From the NCBI GenBank assembly GCA_037903475.1, contig JBAJFG010000368.1, positions 744,001 through 808,000 of the forward strand: 64,000 nt of DNA, read 5' to 3'. The notes under the pieces are model-generated. The model saw only the letters and a list, made by a program, of their open reading frames with translations. It made no database searches and was not told the DNA's origin. Positions 12,101-23,719 of the stretch are shown here, in pieces; positions within the stretch are counted from its first letter, which is position 1; each line of letters begins with the position of its first letter. This stretch comes from Ancylostoma caninum (Eukaryota; Nematoda; Chromadorea; Rhabditida; Ancylostomatidae). The translations under genes and the position numbers were made by a program.

Positions 12101-15100
12101 TTAAGACGACAATGAACAGTTTCGTTCCGTCGAGTCCTTGAAAGGCGGCGAGAGCAATGCCTCCGTAAGACGACGGATCTTCGACCGTAAAAGGGAAGCC
12201 GAGGCCGGCGCTCGTTACGTAATGAGGTAGGCGTGCAGGAGAATCGGCATTATCCGTGCAGGAGAGCCTATTGTAAGATGATTGCGGTAATAAGGTTCAT
12301 GGATTTCTCTTTTGCTATATATCGTATATCAAGTCCGCTTGAGACAAACATTAGTCTTTAAATGTCGGTGCACTCACTCAATTTCAAGGTTTTCTCGGGT
12401 ATGAGTCCTTACGTTTTTGACCTCATTCAGTGTGCATGCCTTGAGAAAATCAGTTTTAAGCTGAGCCATGCCCACTTATAGCTCACATGCCCCAGAAATT
12501 GTTTAAAAATTGCTATTAATGGTCTGCAATGTTCAGCACAAGCAACTTTCTGTCACTGCAGTAATAATTGTCATTAACATAGACTTGGCTAACTTACAAT
12601 ACATAACACCAAATGGTCTGATAATTACTACATATACTATTTTTGCTTGGCGGTTACGTCACTTCCACTGGAAATTAATAATATCAGTGGTGAAAACTTT
12701 ATATATTCTACTATATTTATACTTCCTTAATTACACCACTACTATATTACTACTATATGTATACAAATGTGCTAGCTATATGTAATGCTATATGTTATAG
12801 ATGCTCGAGCATGCTTTAATTTTTTTCCATCCACAAAGATATTCATTTCCCAGGGTTGTTTTAGATTTACAATGCACTATTGATTTACAAACAAAAACAA
12901 TTAGAACGATTTTGCATTCACCGTTCGGATATACCTTGTAACTTTGGGAAACATGATGGAAAAGATTACATTTCAACCATATAAATGTATTTGAAACTTA
13001 TTAGTAGAATATCGCATTACTTCTATGGTTTTAGGCACGTATCAGCAATCTCAACAAGATTCAAGCATTGAAATAATGTTGTCCATCCACGTGACACTCA
13101 CCTTATTAGGCTTAAAACTCGAAGAACTTTTTGTCTGCGAAGCAAAAGGTTCCAGTAGTCTTGTAGAGCAAGAATAGCGCTTTCCACTGAGCTATTAAAC
13201 GCAGACAGATGTTAATAGTTGGCAGAGAAATTGTAAGTGGACATCATCGACAAGTGAAATTAAAAAATCTTCCTCTTGTAAGAAAAATGTAGCGGAAGGT
13301 TCTTTCTCTTTTTCGTTCATTGTGTCTCTCAAACACAGACCCATCCAGTAGGCGTGCACTGAGAACGGATCATTCCTAAGAGATTGCTGAGGTGATGCCT
13401 ATCCTAGTTATATCCGTCTCGGGTCATAATTTATGTAGTTATGACCATAATTTATTGCGTGACATCCATATGGCCTGATTAGAGGGATAGATAAAGCCTT
13501 CTCAACACTCAAGTGAGCAGCTCGCCCCTGAGATCCCCACACCTGTGATGGAAGGACTTCCACGTGCATTAAAATGACCTACTCCTCGATAGCCGAAAGC
13601 ATTCCACGGTGTATGTGTGTTCAGCAGCTGGAGTGGCGGTGGAATTGGCGAGGGGTCAAGGCCGGTGGTGATCGTATCACCGACAATCAATTACAATTCC
13701 AACCGATTGAGATATCATCGGGAAGGCAATGAAAATGACAGATTGCCTGCCCAGTGTGCAGTTCGTGACAGTAAGTGCAGCACTCGGTGTGTGTTGTTAA
13801 AGGTAAACTGGAAATCGCGTAACACACGTACGCAAATGCACTAATTCTCGGAAATTACCCCCGAAAATCCTTAGAGGATAGCCAGTTGCTCCCGCCTCCA
13901 CACAGATGGATTATTCACGTACTGTCGAGGTCTAGACACTGAAGAGATGCGCTATGGAAATAATCCTAGTTTGAAAAAATTCTACCATTTCTGGATTTTC
14001 GGCGTCTTCGGTACTGAGACCGTGCTATACCGCCTGTTACAGCAAGACTTTAACCGATTATGGGGAGAAGAGATTGTATTTGCAAATCTGTACAGCATTT
14101 TGTTGGATTATGCCTTAGACGTAAAGAAATACGGTTGGTACACACCTGACAAGGGAAAGATACTTCATCAGTAAATCTGTTTCTATCTACCCCTAAATTT
14201 GTCTCTTTGAGGAGTTATACCCGCTTCTCCTATCAGGAACGCTCACGTAGGGCGCACAAGCAAGGTGATGTACCCGGTTGCCCGTGGCGCAATGATAAGT
14301 CTCCCGCTCCTCAAGATCAACATCGCTGGTTCAGTTCCTCTTAGTGCTTGTTCTTCAATAGTTTACATTTTTGAACGCTAGTTTTCGTACACTTGATCAA
14401 ATCAGCAGTATCACCACTTCCAAATTTGGTGATGAGGATCCTTCCCAGTAGTTGCAAACTTTCAAAAGATCAGTTTGTAGGTGGAAAATCTTATGAAACT
14501 GCATAGGATGGATTTTCAGAGGAAAACAGTTGGTAGAGGGAAAATGCAAAACAAAAGGCTTTGAGAGTAGGTGAACCCTCGATGTTGTTACTGAAGAGCG
14601 AGAGGCTTACCACTGCGCCCCGACCAAATTCGCGCATTACCTTGTGCACCCTACGTGAGCGTTCCTGACAGGAAAAACGGGTAAACTCCTCATAGAGACA
14701 AATTTAGCGGTGGACAAAAACTGATTTGAAATCAGCGTCGTAAGGCTATATACATCTCATTGCAAAAGGCGATACTGATGAAGTATCCTTCCCTGTGAGA
14801 AAGAAGCAGCGCCGTGCCACTCATGCGGCGCGGTAAACCAACAGAGCGCTCTGGTTGTCGGGCGTTGTCGGGCCATGCCGCTTTTATATACAGCAATCTA
14901 AGTGCATGTGAGAATGATCAAGCATAAAGAAACCGGAACCATGAAACCATAGACAAATTGAGGAGAACTTAGTTACCCGAGCCAGAGCGAGGCCTGCTGC
15001 ATAGACCAATCACAGCAAATATCCTTCCGCTCAGAACCATCCTTGGGCTCTCAGAGCACTTTAAGTTTTTTTTTTCATCAGAAGGGCATCGGTGAAATCA

Positions 15101-18100
15101 AGGATTCAGGAAGGAAAATGAAGTTTTAAAAGATTTATCCTCGATAATGGTCAAAAGTAAGGGAGAGATTCTTCAAAACATCGGGACTTTGAGCTACCTT
15201 TAGTTGCCTCAGTCAGGTTTTCTCTTTGATTAAAATCGTTTAGTAATTTCATTCCATTAAATAGTTACACATTTTCGTCAATCACTGGAACCTTCGCAAA
15301 TGAGCACAGAATCCTAGAAAGTCGAAAGATTTTGTAATTTGTGAAAAGATGGACTGGTGAAAAAGAGTGGCGAAGAACTATTTTACCACGCTATCATGAT
15401 CAAAATTAGAGCACTGCGTTGATGTCTTAGTGACGGTAGCAAGTGCAGAGGGCGCTCGCTTCCCTTCGTGCCAGATGCCATGGGTAACTAAGGACCCGCA
15501 CCCATAAATTGGCAATCCTGGCAACGCCAGCAACTACAGCACACAGTTGCTCTGCCGCCCAGCGTAAGTATGGTCCGTCAGCCTAGGGAGTGCCTCCGGG
15601 TGAACTTTGTCTGAAATTGCGATCGCAGTGGTATCGGGTGGCTCGGTCGGAGACGGTAGCGAAGCATCAAAATAGAAGGAAGCACACCACATACTACCAA
15701 AACTCACAGAAGAAGGCGTAAAAATAGATTTTAAAAAAAGGCGATCGACTGGCCGGTACTATTGTACTTGAGCGGCCCCACTATTGACCCCACACTCAAA
15801 ACCATGGATTCCTCTGAAAACTTGCATACAGAGGTAATTCGAGGTGCTGATCACGAATATTATATTCATTCCCCATTATGCTATCGTTTTTATTGATTTT
15901 ATCGATTTTTTTCCAAGTTCAACTCACATCTCAAACTTCTCTGGAAAAGTGCATCTAGAGGTTTTTGAAGTTGCTCATCACGAATATAATAGCTGTTTTG
16001 CATCACATTCTCGATTTCGTTGGTTTTCTCCAAATTTTTATCTGTTGGGCGGTGTAGTTGCCGGCTTTACTGAAGTTTTCCCCATCAAGTCGACCTTTTC
16101 TTGCGAAATCTTCATCATATTTGCAACCTGCACCTTCAGAAACCCCAGTAGGCAAATTTTCAGATAGATCCGAGAGGAGGACCATACCTGAGGAGAAATC
16201 GATAAAATCAATAAAATCGATACCATCATGCGAAATGAATATGATATTCGTGATCAGCACATCGAATTACCCCTGTATGCAAGTTTTCAGAGAGATCCAT
16301 GATTTTGAGTTTGGGGTCGACAGTGGGGCCGCTGAAGTACAATAGTACCCGACTGGCCGATACCAATGCGGTCGCAACTGCAGACAAAGTCAACCCTGAG
16401 GCACTCCCTGAGCTTTAGTCCTTGTCGAAAATACAGACGGATTGCGCGTGCGGTTTCACAGCTTTGCGGTCGCAGAATCGCGGCGGGACCCTCTGCACCC
16501 TCTCACTTGGAGCATGCTCTCTCCGCGTCACTCGTACATGTCCCGCCACGATTCTGCAGTAACGGAATCCGTGTATCTTTCTGACAAGGACTATAACAAA
16601 AGATAGGTTGTGCGGCACGGTCTCGTTTTGAGATGCGCGCAACGACTGACACCCCCTGTACATTATTTCAAGCTTTATGGATATCATGACCAATCACTCC
16701 GTCCTGGAAGAACATCAAAGAAGGAACAAAAACAAATCCATGGGGCGATGTAGGATGTCCTTGACGTGTAGACTACAAATCTTGTGAAAAGAATCATCAG
16801 TTCTTTAAATCTTTTTCCACTAAGCGTTTTCAAACACCTTCATGCACAATGAAGGGAGCGAGAATATATACATTGGCCAATGAATTAGATGTTACTGCTG
16901 TTTTCAGATGATCTTCGTTGAAGTGATCGCAAATCCATCGATGGCGATGCCCGATCTTCTTGAGGTGATCAAGATGGCACAGAGGAACAAGGTAATTTCC
17001 ACTAAGAAGGAATGTGTGATTATGCACATTCTCTGATAATGGCAGCACGAACGCAGCCAGAATAGCGTCATACATTGAGTGCATGGCCCTACGGCATCTC
17101 GTCCCAGTTGTTCTACTCAATGCTGCGACCCCTCCTCAATTTCTGCTGCAAGGAGGACATATTGAGGATAAGTTGAAGAGAGCTTCATGATTTGTGCTCA
17201 GCGTATTACTCCGTTCGTGCTGCGTTCATGCTGCACATAAGAGAAGCGATTGGGGAAGGAAATAAAAAACTATTCTTCTACTAGGTATTATGCTTCGTGG
17301 ATGCTACGTTTGCTTCGCCGATATGCGTGCAGCCGATCGTACTTGGAGCGGACTTTTGCATGCACAGCTGGTATGTCGTTCAAACGCTCCAGCCCTTTCA
17401 GAGCTTCCTGGAACCTTTTTTTCTTTCAGAATAGATACATGGAGGGCGGACGATTGAATTACTATACTTGTTACCAAGAGTATACCCTTAATCATTTAGG
17501 ATCAAGAGAGAACACTTGCCATAATTAACGATAACTTTCTCTTCAACAAAATCTTCACAGACAGCCCTCTGTTTGTGCTTCTGAGCTGCAATCAAAATCG
17601 TTGGATCCTTGAACATCAGAAACAAATAAGATCTATCCTCTCAGACATTTTAGGTCCATTATAGGATGCATAAATTCGCGAACATAAGATGATCGTTAGT
17701 TTGACAGACTTTTGCCCCAAAGCTTTCCCATTGGTGGTGCTGGAAAAAGGTTTTTAGGTAACAATATTAACAACTTTTTCACATTTTAAAGACAAAACAT
17801 AACGGCTCCCCCCTCGAATTTCAGCCAATCCTATGCTGTGGAGACGACATCGGAATTAACCGTACAAGTTTTAGACGCAATTACCGCGAATTTCGTAAAT
17901 TTCTCTTGTGCTTCTTTGAAAATTTCGTGCAAATCGTGTGCCTTGCAAGGGTGGCATTCCCAATAGATGTAGCTTCTACCCACTGCGCCACCGCTTCGGT
18001 GTCGCACTGAGTCGTTTTACTTGAACAACCCCGATTCTTGGAACTCTCCTCTGAGAAGTAAGATTTTGTGTTTTTCCCTATCCAGATAAATGTATTCTCA

Positions 18101-21100
18101 AAGACATGTAAGAACTCCTACTACCAGTCTCTGTTGACCTGAGTCAACACTCTTAGAAGAAACCTGCTAAGGCAATGTTCTTACAGCTTGCAGGCAGCAC
18201 CGTATGTCCAATTCAGCGCTTCACCATCCTGAACTCTTCTAGCAAAAAAGACCCGAGTCCCGAGGGATAGATGACTTGGTTGACCCTGTGTGCGTAGATA
18301 GAAACATTGACTGTGCGCGCAGACTTGATCCTCTTGCCATTGCGTAGATGGAGGACGGTGGGGAGGAGGAGTGGCAGCACTGAGCTGTGGACCCGAACGA
18401 ATCGTGTTGCCAAAATAGTGTTATTAAATTACCATAAATTATTATAATTCCGACTTGAACAATCTGAAGTAGGTGAGACGCTTCCAGTGTGGAGAAGAGC
18501 ATCATAAGTGAAAAATGACCAGTGCATGTGCAGTTCTCCAGAACATCAGAAGCGGTGATAAAGATACCTCTGGCTGATCATATTTGGCTTCTATCATCAT
18601 TGGAGCTGACTTTTCTGAAGGTGATCACACGAGTGAGCTGTACGCTGAATTAGAGTTGGGAAACAGTTCTTGGCTAAAAGTGAAGGATAGTTTTTTAAAG
18701 CAGACGTACGTAGGTACATGTCAGTTTACCCATAAAAAATGGGTCTGCTAGGATAGCAACGCTTTACGAAACGGGCACAGAAGGCAAGGTGACCGTTGTT
18801 GCTTCAACTCCACAAACTCATCACAGCAGAAGAATGGTTTACAAACTTCCTTGACATCGACGCTATGAATGTATCAATTGGTAGTCGTAGATGTGTGGAC
18901 ATGCGCTTAGTAACCCGCTCGTGCATGAATTTACAATACGTAGTACCGCTCATAGGAAAAGAGAAGAAAGAAATGTCCAGAGGTTGTCCGCTGATACTAA
19001 CGGTTGTGCATTCCCTAATGCTAACCTCTGTCACGGAGACAGACGAAGTCCTCTCTGGCCTTTTCCGAACGAATTTGATCTGCGAGGATTTTTGTAAATA
19101 ACATTGAAGAGCAATCGAAATTTCGCCCTCTGTGATAAAAGTTATTAACATATAATTTTGACACAGTTTTTATGCCGCACCCTGTATTTTTTGACTGTGA
19201 TGAGCGCGCATGTACATTGTACACTATTAAAGGCAGGGGCCCATCTTACATTCGTGGTTGAGGTAATGGCAGATTCTGCATCTCATCGACACTTTGAATC
19301 CAGGATATAGGTAATTTGTCTCAAAACGGTGTTTAAACCCGTTTTCCGGGATGGGGTCCGTAACAGTTTGCCAACCCGAGTTGACGTGTGAAGCCGTTGA
19401 TCTTCTCGATTGAACACGCCGAGACTCGTTGGCGAACGCTGCTGCCGTGGCAGGCAGCCGGCACAGCGATCTGTTTTTTGGAGCGATCCACCTCCGCGCT
19501 CGAAAAATGTCGCCAGTTTGAACCATTCAAAAATGGGGCTTTCGTATCTTTTGAGCGTATGATGTACATACATAACCGAGATCAACATGCCGAGAAGGTC
19601 TATGATATGTATATGCTTCCAAGGCGGAATGAAGTGGGCCCCTGCTTTTAAAAGGCGTTGCTGCCGTCGCGCTTCTCGCCAGGGATCATTATATGTATTT
19701 CATAGTTAAAGCGGCGGTATAGTCTGTCCGAAACAACGAGTCCGCCCACGCACGCGGGAATCGAGAGGCGGCGAGGCTGGGACGGATGCTGTTGGCTGCG
19801 ACGTCGTCCACGTCACAGTCAAATCATTGGCGAATACCATGAAGATAACGATGAAACGTGATACGCAGATCAGGTATGATGACGTGGAGCGCTGGCAAAC
19901 GTGGCGGCCTCTCGATCACCGCGTGCGTGGGCGGACTCGTCGTTTCGGACAGACTATAACTTTACTCGTCCGAGAGAGCGAAGCGCTGATTTGTAAACTG
20001 GGTTTACCACATAGGACACAGGTACACTTATATGCTTCCACGACTATGAGCTGAGGATGCATTTCGGGCGAGGATTCTCTAACGCACCCTCATTTCTGTG
20101 TTGGCCGTTGCCCCTATCTCTTCTGGGTCTCTGATTCGGTACCAGAGGAGTCCGGGATGGAGAAGCAGTGACTTGGTACATGGTTTTCGCCCCTCCGCAC
20201 CGCACCTCGCAATGTTTGCATAGAGTACATATTAATTCGAACGCATCTACGGTTCCAAAAAAAAAACGTCGAAAACCTTGGATACGGACTATCTTGAAAA
20301 AGGATTAGAGCCAGTCCCGTTTTTCTCTAAGTAGAAGCGAAGCATGCAATAATAGCACACCTTCTACCCTGCTCGCGATCCAGGCTCCACCCTTTCTGAC
20401 CTCATATCTCGGCGTACCTGGCAGGATCAGTTGCATCCAGTCCGCTGGGCACTGCAAGTGCAAGTGTTTATCCACGGCTGCAGCCCGGCTGCACAGCGCT
20501 TTGCGCGGCTCAGTGAGCTAGCTACTCAGGAGTTGTTGACCATTAATTTGCAACGCAAGAGGATGTAGGTGTAAGCTAGACACAATGTGGTCATGTTTTA
20601 GGTGTAATTCGACATTCTGTATAGGACAGTTTAAAAAAAACAAAGGTCGAGAAGTGATCAAATTGTGAGCAATATCCATGGCCTTGGAACCAAGAAAAAC
20701 CATGAAGATGTATAACTTTAAAGGGAAGATTTTGTCGTTACACAGCTGAAAATAGTCACTGAGCCTTGTTCTCTTTCTCAAAGAACATATTCCGTCAACC
20801 CTAATTCTGAAAAATGGCTTTATCCGTGGTTCTTGAGAATGAGAATTCATTTGTTTATTCAATGCACGTGCACTGCACATAATGAGATTAGGCAAATAAA
20901 AGAATAACTGCAAAAACGTGGAAACGAAATAAAACAATACTTGGGGAATAAAAATCTGGGAACAAAAGAGACCAGCATCACCTATGTACAGGGCCGAAAC
21001 TAAAGTCCAAAATGTGGGCAGCCACAAGAGAAGTTTTCATGTTCCTGACCACGATTACCATGAAAACATTGACTATTTCTCTTTGAACATACGGAAAACA

Positions 21101-23593
21101 CTATCTTAGCATTTTTAGAGCCCATATTTTGATCCTATAAAAGAGATAGAGCCCAGACAAATTCAAAAATTTTCTCTGCTGTAACTGAGGTAGTCAAAAA
21201 TATAAGATAAAATATTAGGAATTCCTAAATGCCCATTCCCCCTCAAGGACTCAGTCCCAACGAAAAAAAACTACAGTTGGAGATAACAAGTAGCAGTGAT
21301 ACCGAAGGATATTGCTGTTTACCATCGCCGAATACTCTAATGATAAATGAAACGAAACAGATTGCTATTTCTGCTAGTAGAAACTTGGTCTTGATCTCAG
21401 TAAGAAAAACCGAACGTAATTTACACATACACATCATCAGAGGGAAGCTATTGAAGTACACATGTGATTTTTAAGAACGCTTCCTCATTTGTATCCTCAT
21501 CGTTGCCTCTTATATAATTGGACGCTCCTGTGAGACGTTCAAGTTCTCGGCCAATCTTTTGTTTGCTATATCGTTGTCCGGAATTTCGCACACCACAAAT
21601 ACGCTTTCTTTTCACTTCCTGAAACGTTAGGAACATTCAGGGCTTGGATCACGGAACTATAACCAAGAAAACCAGTGGTTAGCTTTACCAGATATGGTAT
21701 AGAATAGATAATGCTAAGAGGAGCTGGATGTGAAAGTTGGCCTAGTTTCGCTCGGTCGTGCTTTCATGAATCCTATCCTAGGACGGATAGAAAGATTATC
21801 CCTAGTTTCTTTACCCCATTTTTATCAAAAGTCAAATGAGGACATTTTTCAGCTCCAAGTACATCGCCGGCCACACCGATGTGATTGCCGGCTGTGTAAC
21901 GACGAAGTCAATGAAACACTGGGAACGTCTGAAGCTGCAGCAGTTCACCACAGGCAGTGCGCTGGTGGGTCCGCGCCCTTCTTCAGGGAGGTAGAGAGAG
22001 TAAACGACCTCATGCCTCATTCTTTCAGTCGCCATTCGACGCCGCTCTGGTGGCTCGCGGCCTGAAGACCTTGCCATTGCGGGTGGATAAGATCTGTTCG
22101 AACGCTCTTGCCGTGGCGCAATTCCTCGCCAAGCATCCAAAGGTTTCGAAGTTTTCTTTTTTTTTCTGGTAGGGAATTATGGGGTTCAAAGATTCATAGA
22201 CGGGAGGGCAGGCGGCGAACAGGCATTCTTTGCGCATCAGCATTCAAAAGACAGCTTGAATTTCAACACTGCGCGTCGGCGAGCACTGCCTAACGCTCGT
22301 CTTCACTTTCAGGAAGTAGCAAGTCCAACTAAACTTCCCGCCAACGCCTCTCAGACTAGATATCGATCTTCTGCCTGTGCATGTGTGCAGTGTACCAAGA
22401 TAAAATCTGAGAAGTGACCGACCTGCGCCAAACGGCAATTATTAACGGCACGCCATCACAAGTTAATAGTATAGCTAATCGATCCGTGTCCTTGTTTAGG
22501 TTCATCGCGTCAGTTATCCAGGCCTCGAATCGCATCCGACACATGAAGCCGCCAAGAAGTACATGAAAAACTGGAGCGGAATGATCGGCTTCGACGTCGG
22601 CACTGCGGCGAATGCCATCAAAGTGGCCGAGGTGGGTGATGTGCTCCCTAAATGGGCACGAGATCCAATTATGAGGCGTTCGGGCTTGCAGACAGTTCGT
22701 TTGATTGTGCACGCTGTGTCGTTAGGTGGCACAGAATCGCTGATGGAGCATCCGTTGTCGATGTCGCATGGAAGTGAGCTGCTGCGAGAGGAAACTGAGC
22801 CTATGGTTCCTCCAGGACTGCTTCGATTGAGGCAAGTAATTGATAAACCTTTGAACACAACCATAAGCCTCCCCTCCTCGGTTCCAGGGAATTGAAAGGA
22901 AAAGTGTGGGTGCGCTTGACTCGTTTAATTCAGCGTGCGCCGGAAATTTCTGCTTATTACTAGAAAAATGCTGGAAGAATGCTGAGGTTCGTTGAGGACT
23001 GGTAGTTGGTGAGAGATCTGATGGTTGGGGTGTGGTAAGTCGTAACATTCCGAAGTTGAATTAGAGGAACTCGTTCTTGAATGGGAATCGACCGCACAAA
23101 CACAGCACATCGGGAACATTCATCAAAACCTCTGTTTGGAAAGAAAGCTGGTCTAACGGGAAGTATGGAGCAATTTAGTGGGAAGCATGGAGGTATGAAG
23201 ACTTTTTTTGATTGAAACACTCGCCCCCCCCCCCTCCTTTCTTCAGGCCTCTAGTAATCCAGAAATTTCAACGACAAACCGACCGTTTCACAAGAGCAGT
23301 CCCAGCCATTCCGCTCCCATTCTTCGCATCCATGTTTACGGTCGCAATTCTGCATCGACTGGCGCATAGATAGCAAGTGATAGTGCGACCGGCACAACAA
23401 ACTGTCGTCTTAGCGATAAATACACAACGAGAATTATCACCCGCAGCAGGCGAAAACAACACTGCACACGGCAAACGGGCTGTTTACGATCTTTGCACTG
23501 TAAATGTTGAAAAGTTAAAGTTTTTTCAGCGTTGGAGTGGAAAACGCCGAGGATCTTATCGAAGATCTGGAGAGGGCGCTGTCACTTATCTAA
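3168..23593 (+). CDS. cbl-1: Cystathionine beta/gamma-lyase-like PLP enzyme (cbl-1 orthologue)
   Basis: Trans-sulfuration family (Cys/Met metabolism) PLP enzyme, expected to be cytosolic and to cleave cystathionine or related thioethers. Exons: 3168-3172 (proposed ATG AG), 3621-3816, 9201-9362, 9418-9564, 16908-16991, 17285-17370, 21853-21964, 22029-22142, 22500-22631, 22692-22831, 23530-23593 (TAA). All phases join and give about 413 aa, normal for the family. Visible motifs: Y73-x-R75 then NPT (phosphate contact from the partner subunit); NSGLAA; YSGSY near Y128 (ring stacking); D204 in VDAT (pyridine N); HSCSK with Schiff-base K229; SLGGTESL at 356-363; R391 before LSVGVE (substrate carboxylate). 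Oddity: the usual VDNT is VDAT. The last intron has a GC donor at 22832. Exon 1 is the weak part: it was chosen because ATG AG before GTAGGT fits the phase and gives MSEFENP. The beta- versus gamma-lyase choice and the symbol rest on family knowledge plus adjacency to lin-41. Confidence 0.85.
5042..5064 (+). repeat. (GT)n microsatellite at the minisatellite edge
   Basis: A GTGTGTG run follows TGTCACG. The mirror-image (CA)n is at 1713-1730 in the inverted edge copy. Confidence 0.85.
5119..7400 (+). repeat. 50-bp GC-rich minisatellite (about 45 copies) in cbl-1 intron 2
   Basis: The unit runs GGGTGCGCCGGCGCCC, AAAGTG, a G-run of 4-8, AGACGGGTCCA, CTGCTGTGATAA. Most units are 49-52 bp, varying in G-run length, GCGCC/GCGTC/GCACC and CTG/CGG. 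Several units are truncated or jumbled (around 6240-6300 and 6410-6450). The unit centre GGGTGCGCCGGCGCCC is a near-palindrome. All three minus-strand frames stay open for 1.7-2.4 kb because the unit lacks minus-strand stops. Those frames are repeat artefacts, not genes. Confidence 0.95.
7451..9200. other. cbl-1 intron 2 after the minisatellite
   Basis: AT-rich sequence without a supported gene. About 8870-8970 reads on the minus strand as CAGGGTAAGCCAAAAAG, a mariner/Tc1-like end motif. No partner end was found. Confidence 0.5.
9842..10044. mobile_element. piggyBac-type MITE with twin palindromes
   Basis: The 203-bp element is flanked on both sides by TTAA (9838-9841, 10045-10048). Ends are CACATTGCGGAC and, inverted, CACACTGTGGAC. 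Inside, a 21-bp near-perfect palindrome (GTGATGCAC, ATG, GTGCATCAC) occurs twice, at 9857-9877 and 9901-9921. It lies in cbl-1 intron 4. TTAA duplication suggests piggyBac-like transposition. Confidence 0.7.
10049..14140. other. cbl-1 intron 4, first part
   Basis: No coding exon or clear element is supported. Short open frames here have no recognisable motif. 12500-12790 is AT-rich with TATA runs. 13520-13700 reads as moderately GC-rich single-copy sequence. Confidence 0.4.
14149..14800. repeat. Foldback element with tRNA-like sequence in both arms
   Basis: The left arm (GGGAAAGATACTTCATCAGTA, CTAAATTTGTCTCT, GAGGAGTT, AGGAACGCTCACGTAGGG) is inverted in the right arm (CCCTACGTGAGCGTTCCT, AGAGACAAATTTAG, TACTGATGAAGTATCC). 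Both arms carry GTGGCGCA...GGTTCA or its mirror, so each half has a tRNA-like A/B-box pair. Confidence 0.75.
14284..14340 (+). pseudogene. tRNA-like relic in the left arm of the foldback
   Basis: GTGGCGCAATGATAAG resembles an A box and CTGGTTCAGTTCC a B box. The length is too short for a canonical tRNA. The mirrored copy lies at about 14570-14625 on the minus strand. Confidence 0.4.
15575..16420. repeat. Long inverted-repeat element in cbl-1 intron 4
   Basis: Outer arms: CAGCCTAGGGAGTGCC ... TTTGTCTGAAATTGCGATCG at left, and CGGTCGCAACTGCAGACAAAG ... GGCACTCCCTGAGCT at right. Inner arms: GAAAACTTGCATACAG, GAGGTGCTGATCACGAATAT and their inversions near 16235-16300. Related sequence sits in lin-41 (50.3 kb) and near 40.65 kb. 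Confidence 0.75.
16421..16590. repeat. Small foldback abutting the long inverted repeat
   Basis: CCTTGTCGAAAATACAGACGG and GCAGAATCGCGGCGGGA are inverted downstream as TCCCGCCACGATTCTGC and CCGTGTATCTTTCTGACAAGG, with a GC-rich loop. Confidence 0.65.
17371..19226. other. cbl-1 intron 6, first part
   Basis: No coding exon is supported. 19120-19200 contains a GCACCCTGTATTTTTTGACTG motif that resembles a Tc1/mariner terminus, without a visible partner. Confidence 0.4.
19227..19651 (+). mobile_element. TTAA-flanked MITE (AGGCAG family), copy 1
   Basis: It begins TTAAAGGCAGGGGCCCA and ends GGGCCCCTGCTTTTAAA. The internal sequence (CCAACCCGAGTTGAC, GTGAAGCCGTTGATCTT, GCCGTGGCAGGCAGCC) is about 80% shared with 26665-27079 and, inverted, with 41992-42433. 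Confidence 0.85.
19718..19959. mobile_element. MITE with about 54-bp terminal inverted repeats
   Basis: Left end TATAGTCTGTCCGAAACAAC and then GAGTCCGCCCACGCACGCGG are mirrored at 19904-19959 with only a few mismatches. The central spacer is about 130 bp. TA at both ends fits a Tc1/mariner-type MITE. Confidence 0.75.
19961..21852. other. cbl-1 intron 6, remainder
   Basis: No exon or element is clearly supported. 20150-20500 is GC-richer and may be old repeat. The minus-strand frame at 20518-21027 (169 aa, Phe/Leu rich) has no recognisable domain and no splice context. Confidence 0.4.
22832..23529 (+). other. cbl-1: GC-AG intron (cbl-1 intron 10)
   Basis: Exon 10 reads ...LLR then TTG AG, followed by GCAAGTAA, the textbook GC-donor context. 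The acceptor is TTTTTTCAG ending at 23529. AG plus C restores Ser and the conserved RLSVGVE motif. The nearby GT (GTAATT, 4 nt further on) would put exon 11 out of frame, so the GC donor is required by the reading frame. Confidence 0.85.
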
Positions 23594-23676
23594 CCGTGGT
23601 CAAGGCTGTGCAATGCTCAGGATGTTCTAGCCATCGAAGTAAAGCACTCAAAACTACTTGTTTGGTTGTGGTCTCG

Positions 23677-23682
23677 AATAAA
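23677..23682 (+). other. Poly(A) signal AATAAA of the cbl-1-like gene
   Basis: AATAAA lies 84 nt after the TAA stop, giving a short 3'UTR typical of nematodes. No other canonical hexamer was noticed between the stop and this one. Confidence 0.6.
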
Positions 23683-23719
23683 GCAGGAACTGAACAAAAT
23701 GATATTTAACGAAAAAGGA

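Noticed and set aside
20518..21027. 169-aa minus-strand frame as a membrane protein
   Set aside because: Phe/Leu-rich AT-biased translation within cbl-1 intron 6; no family resemblance or splice sites.
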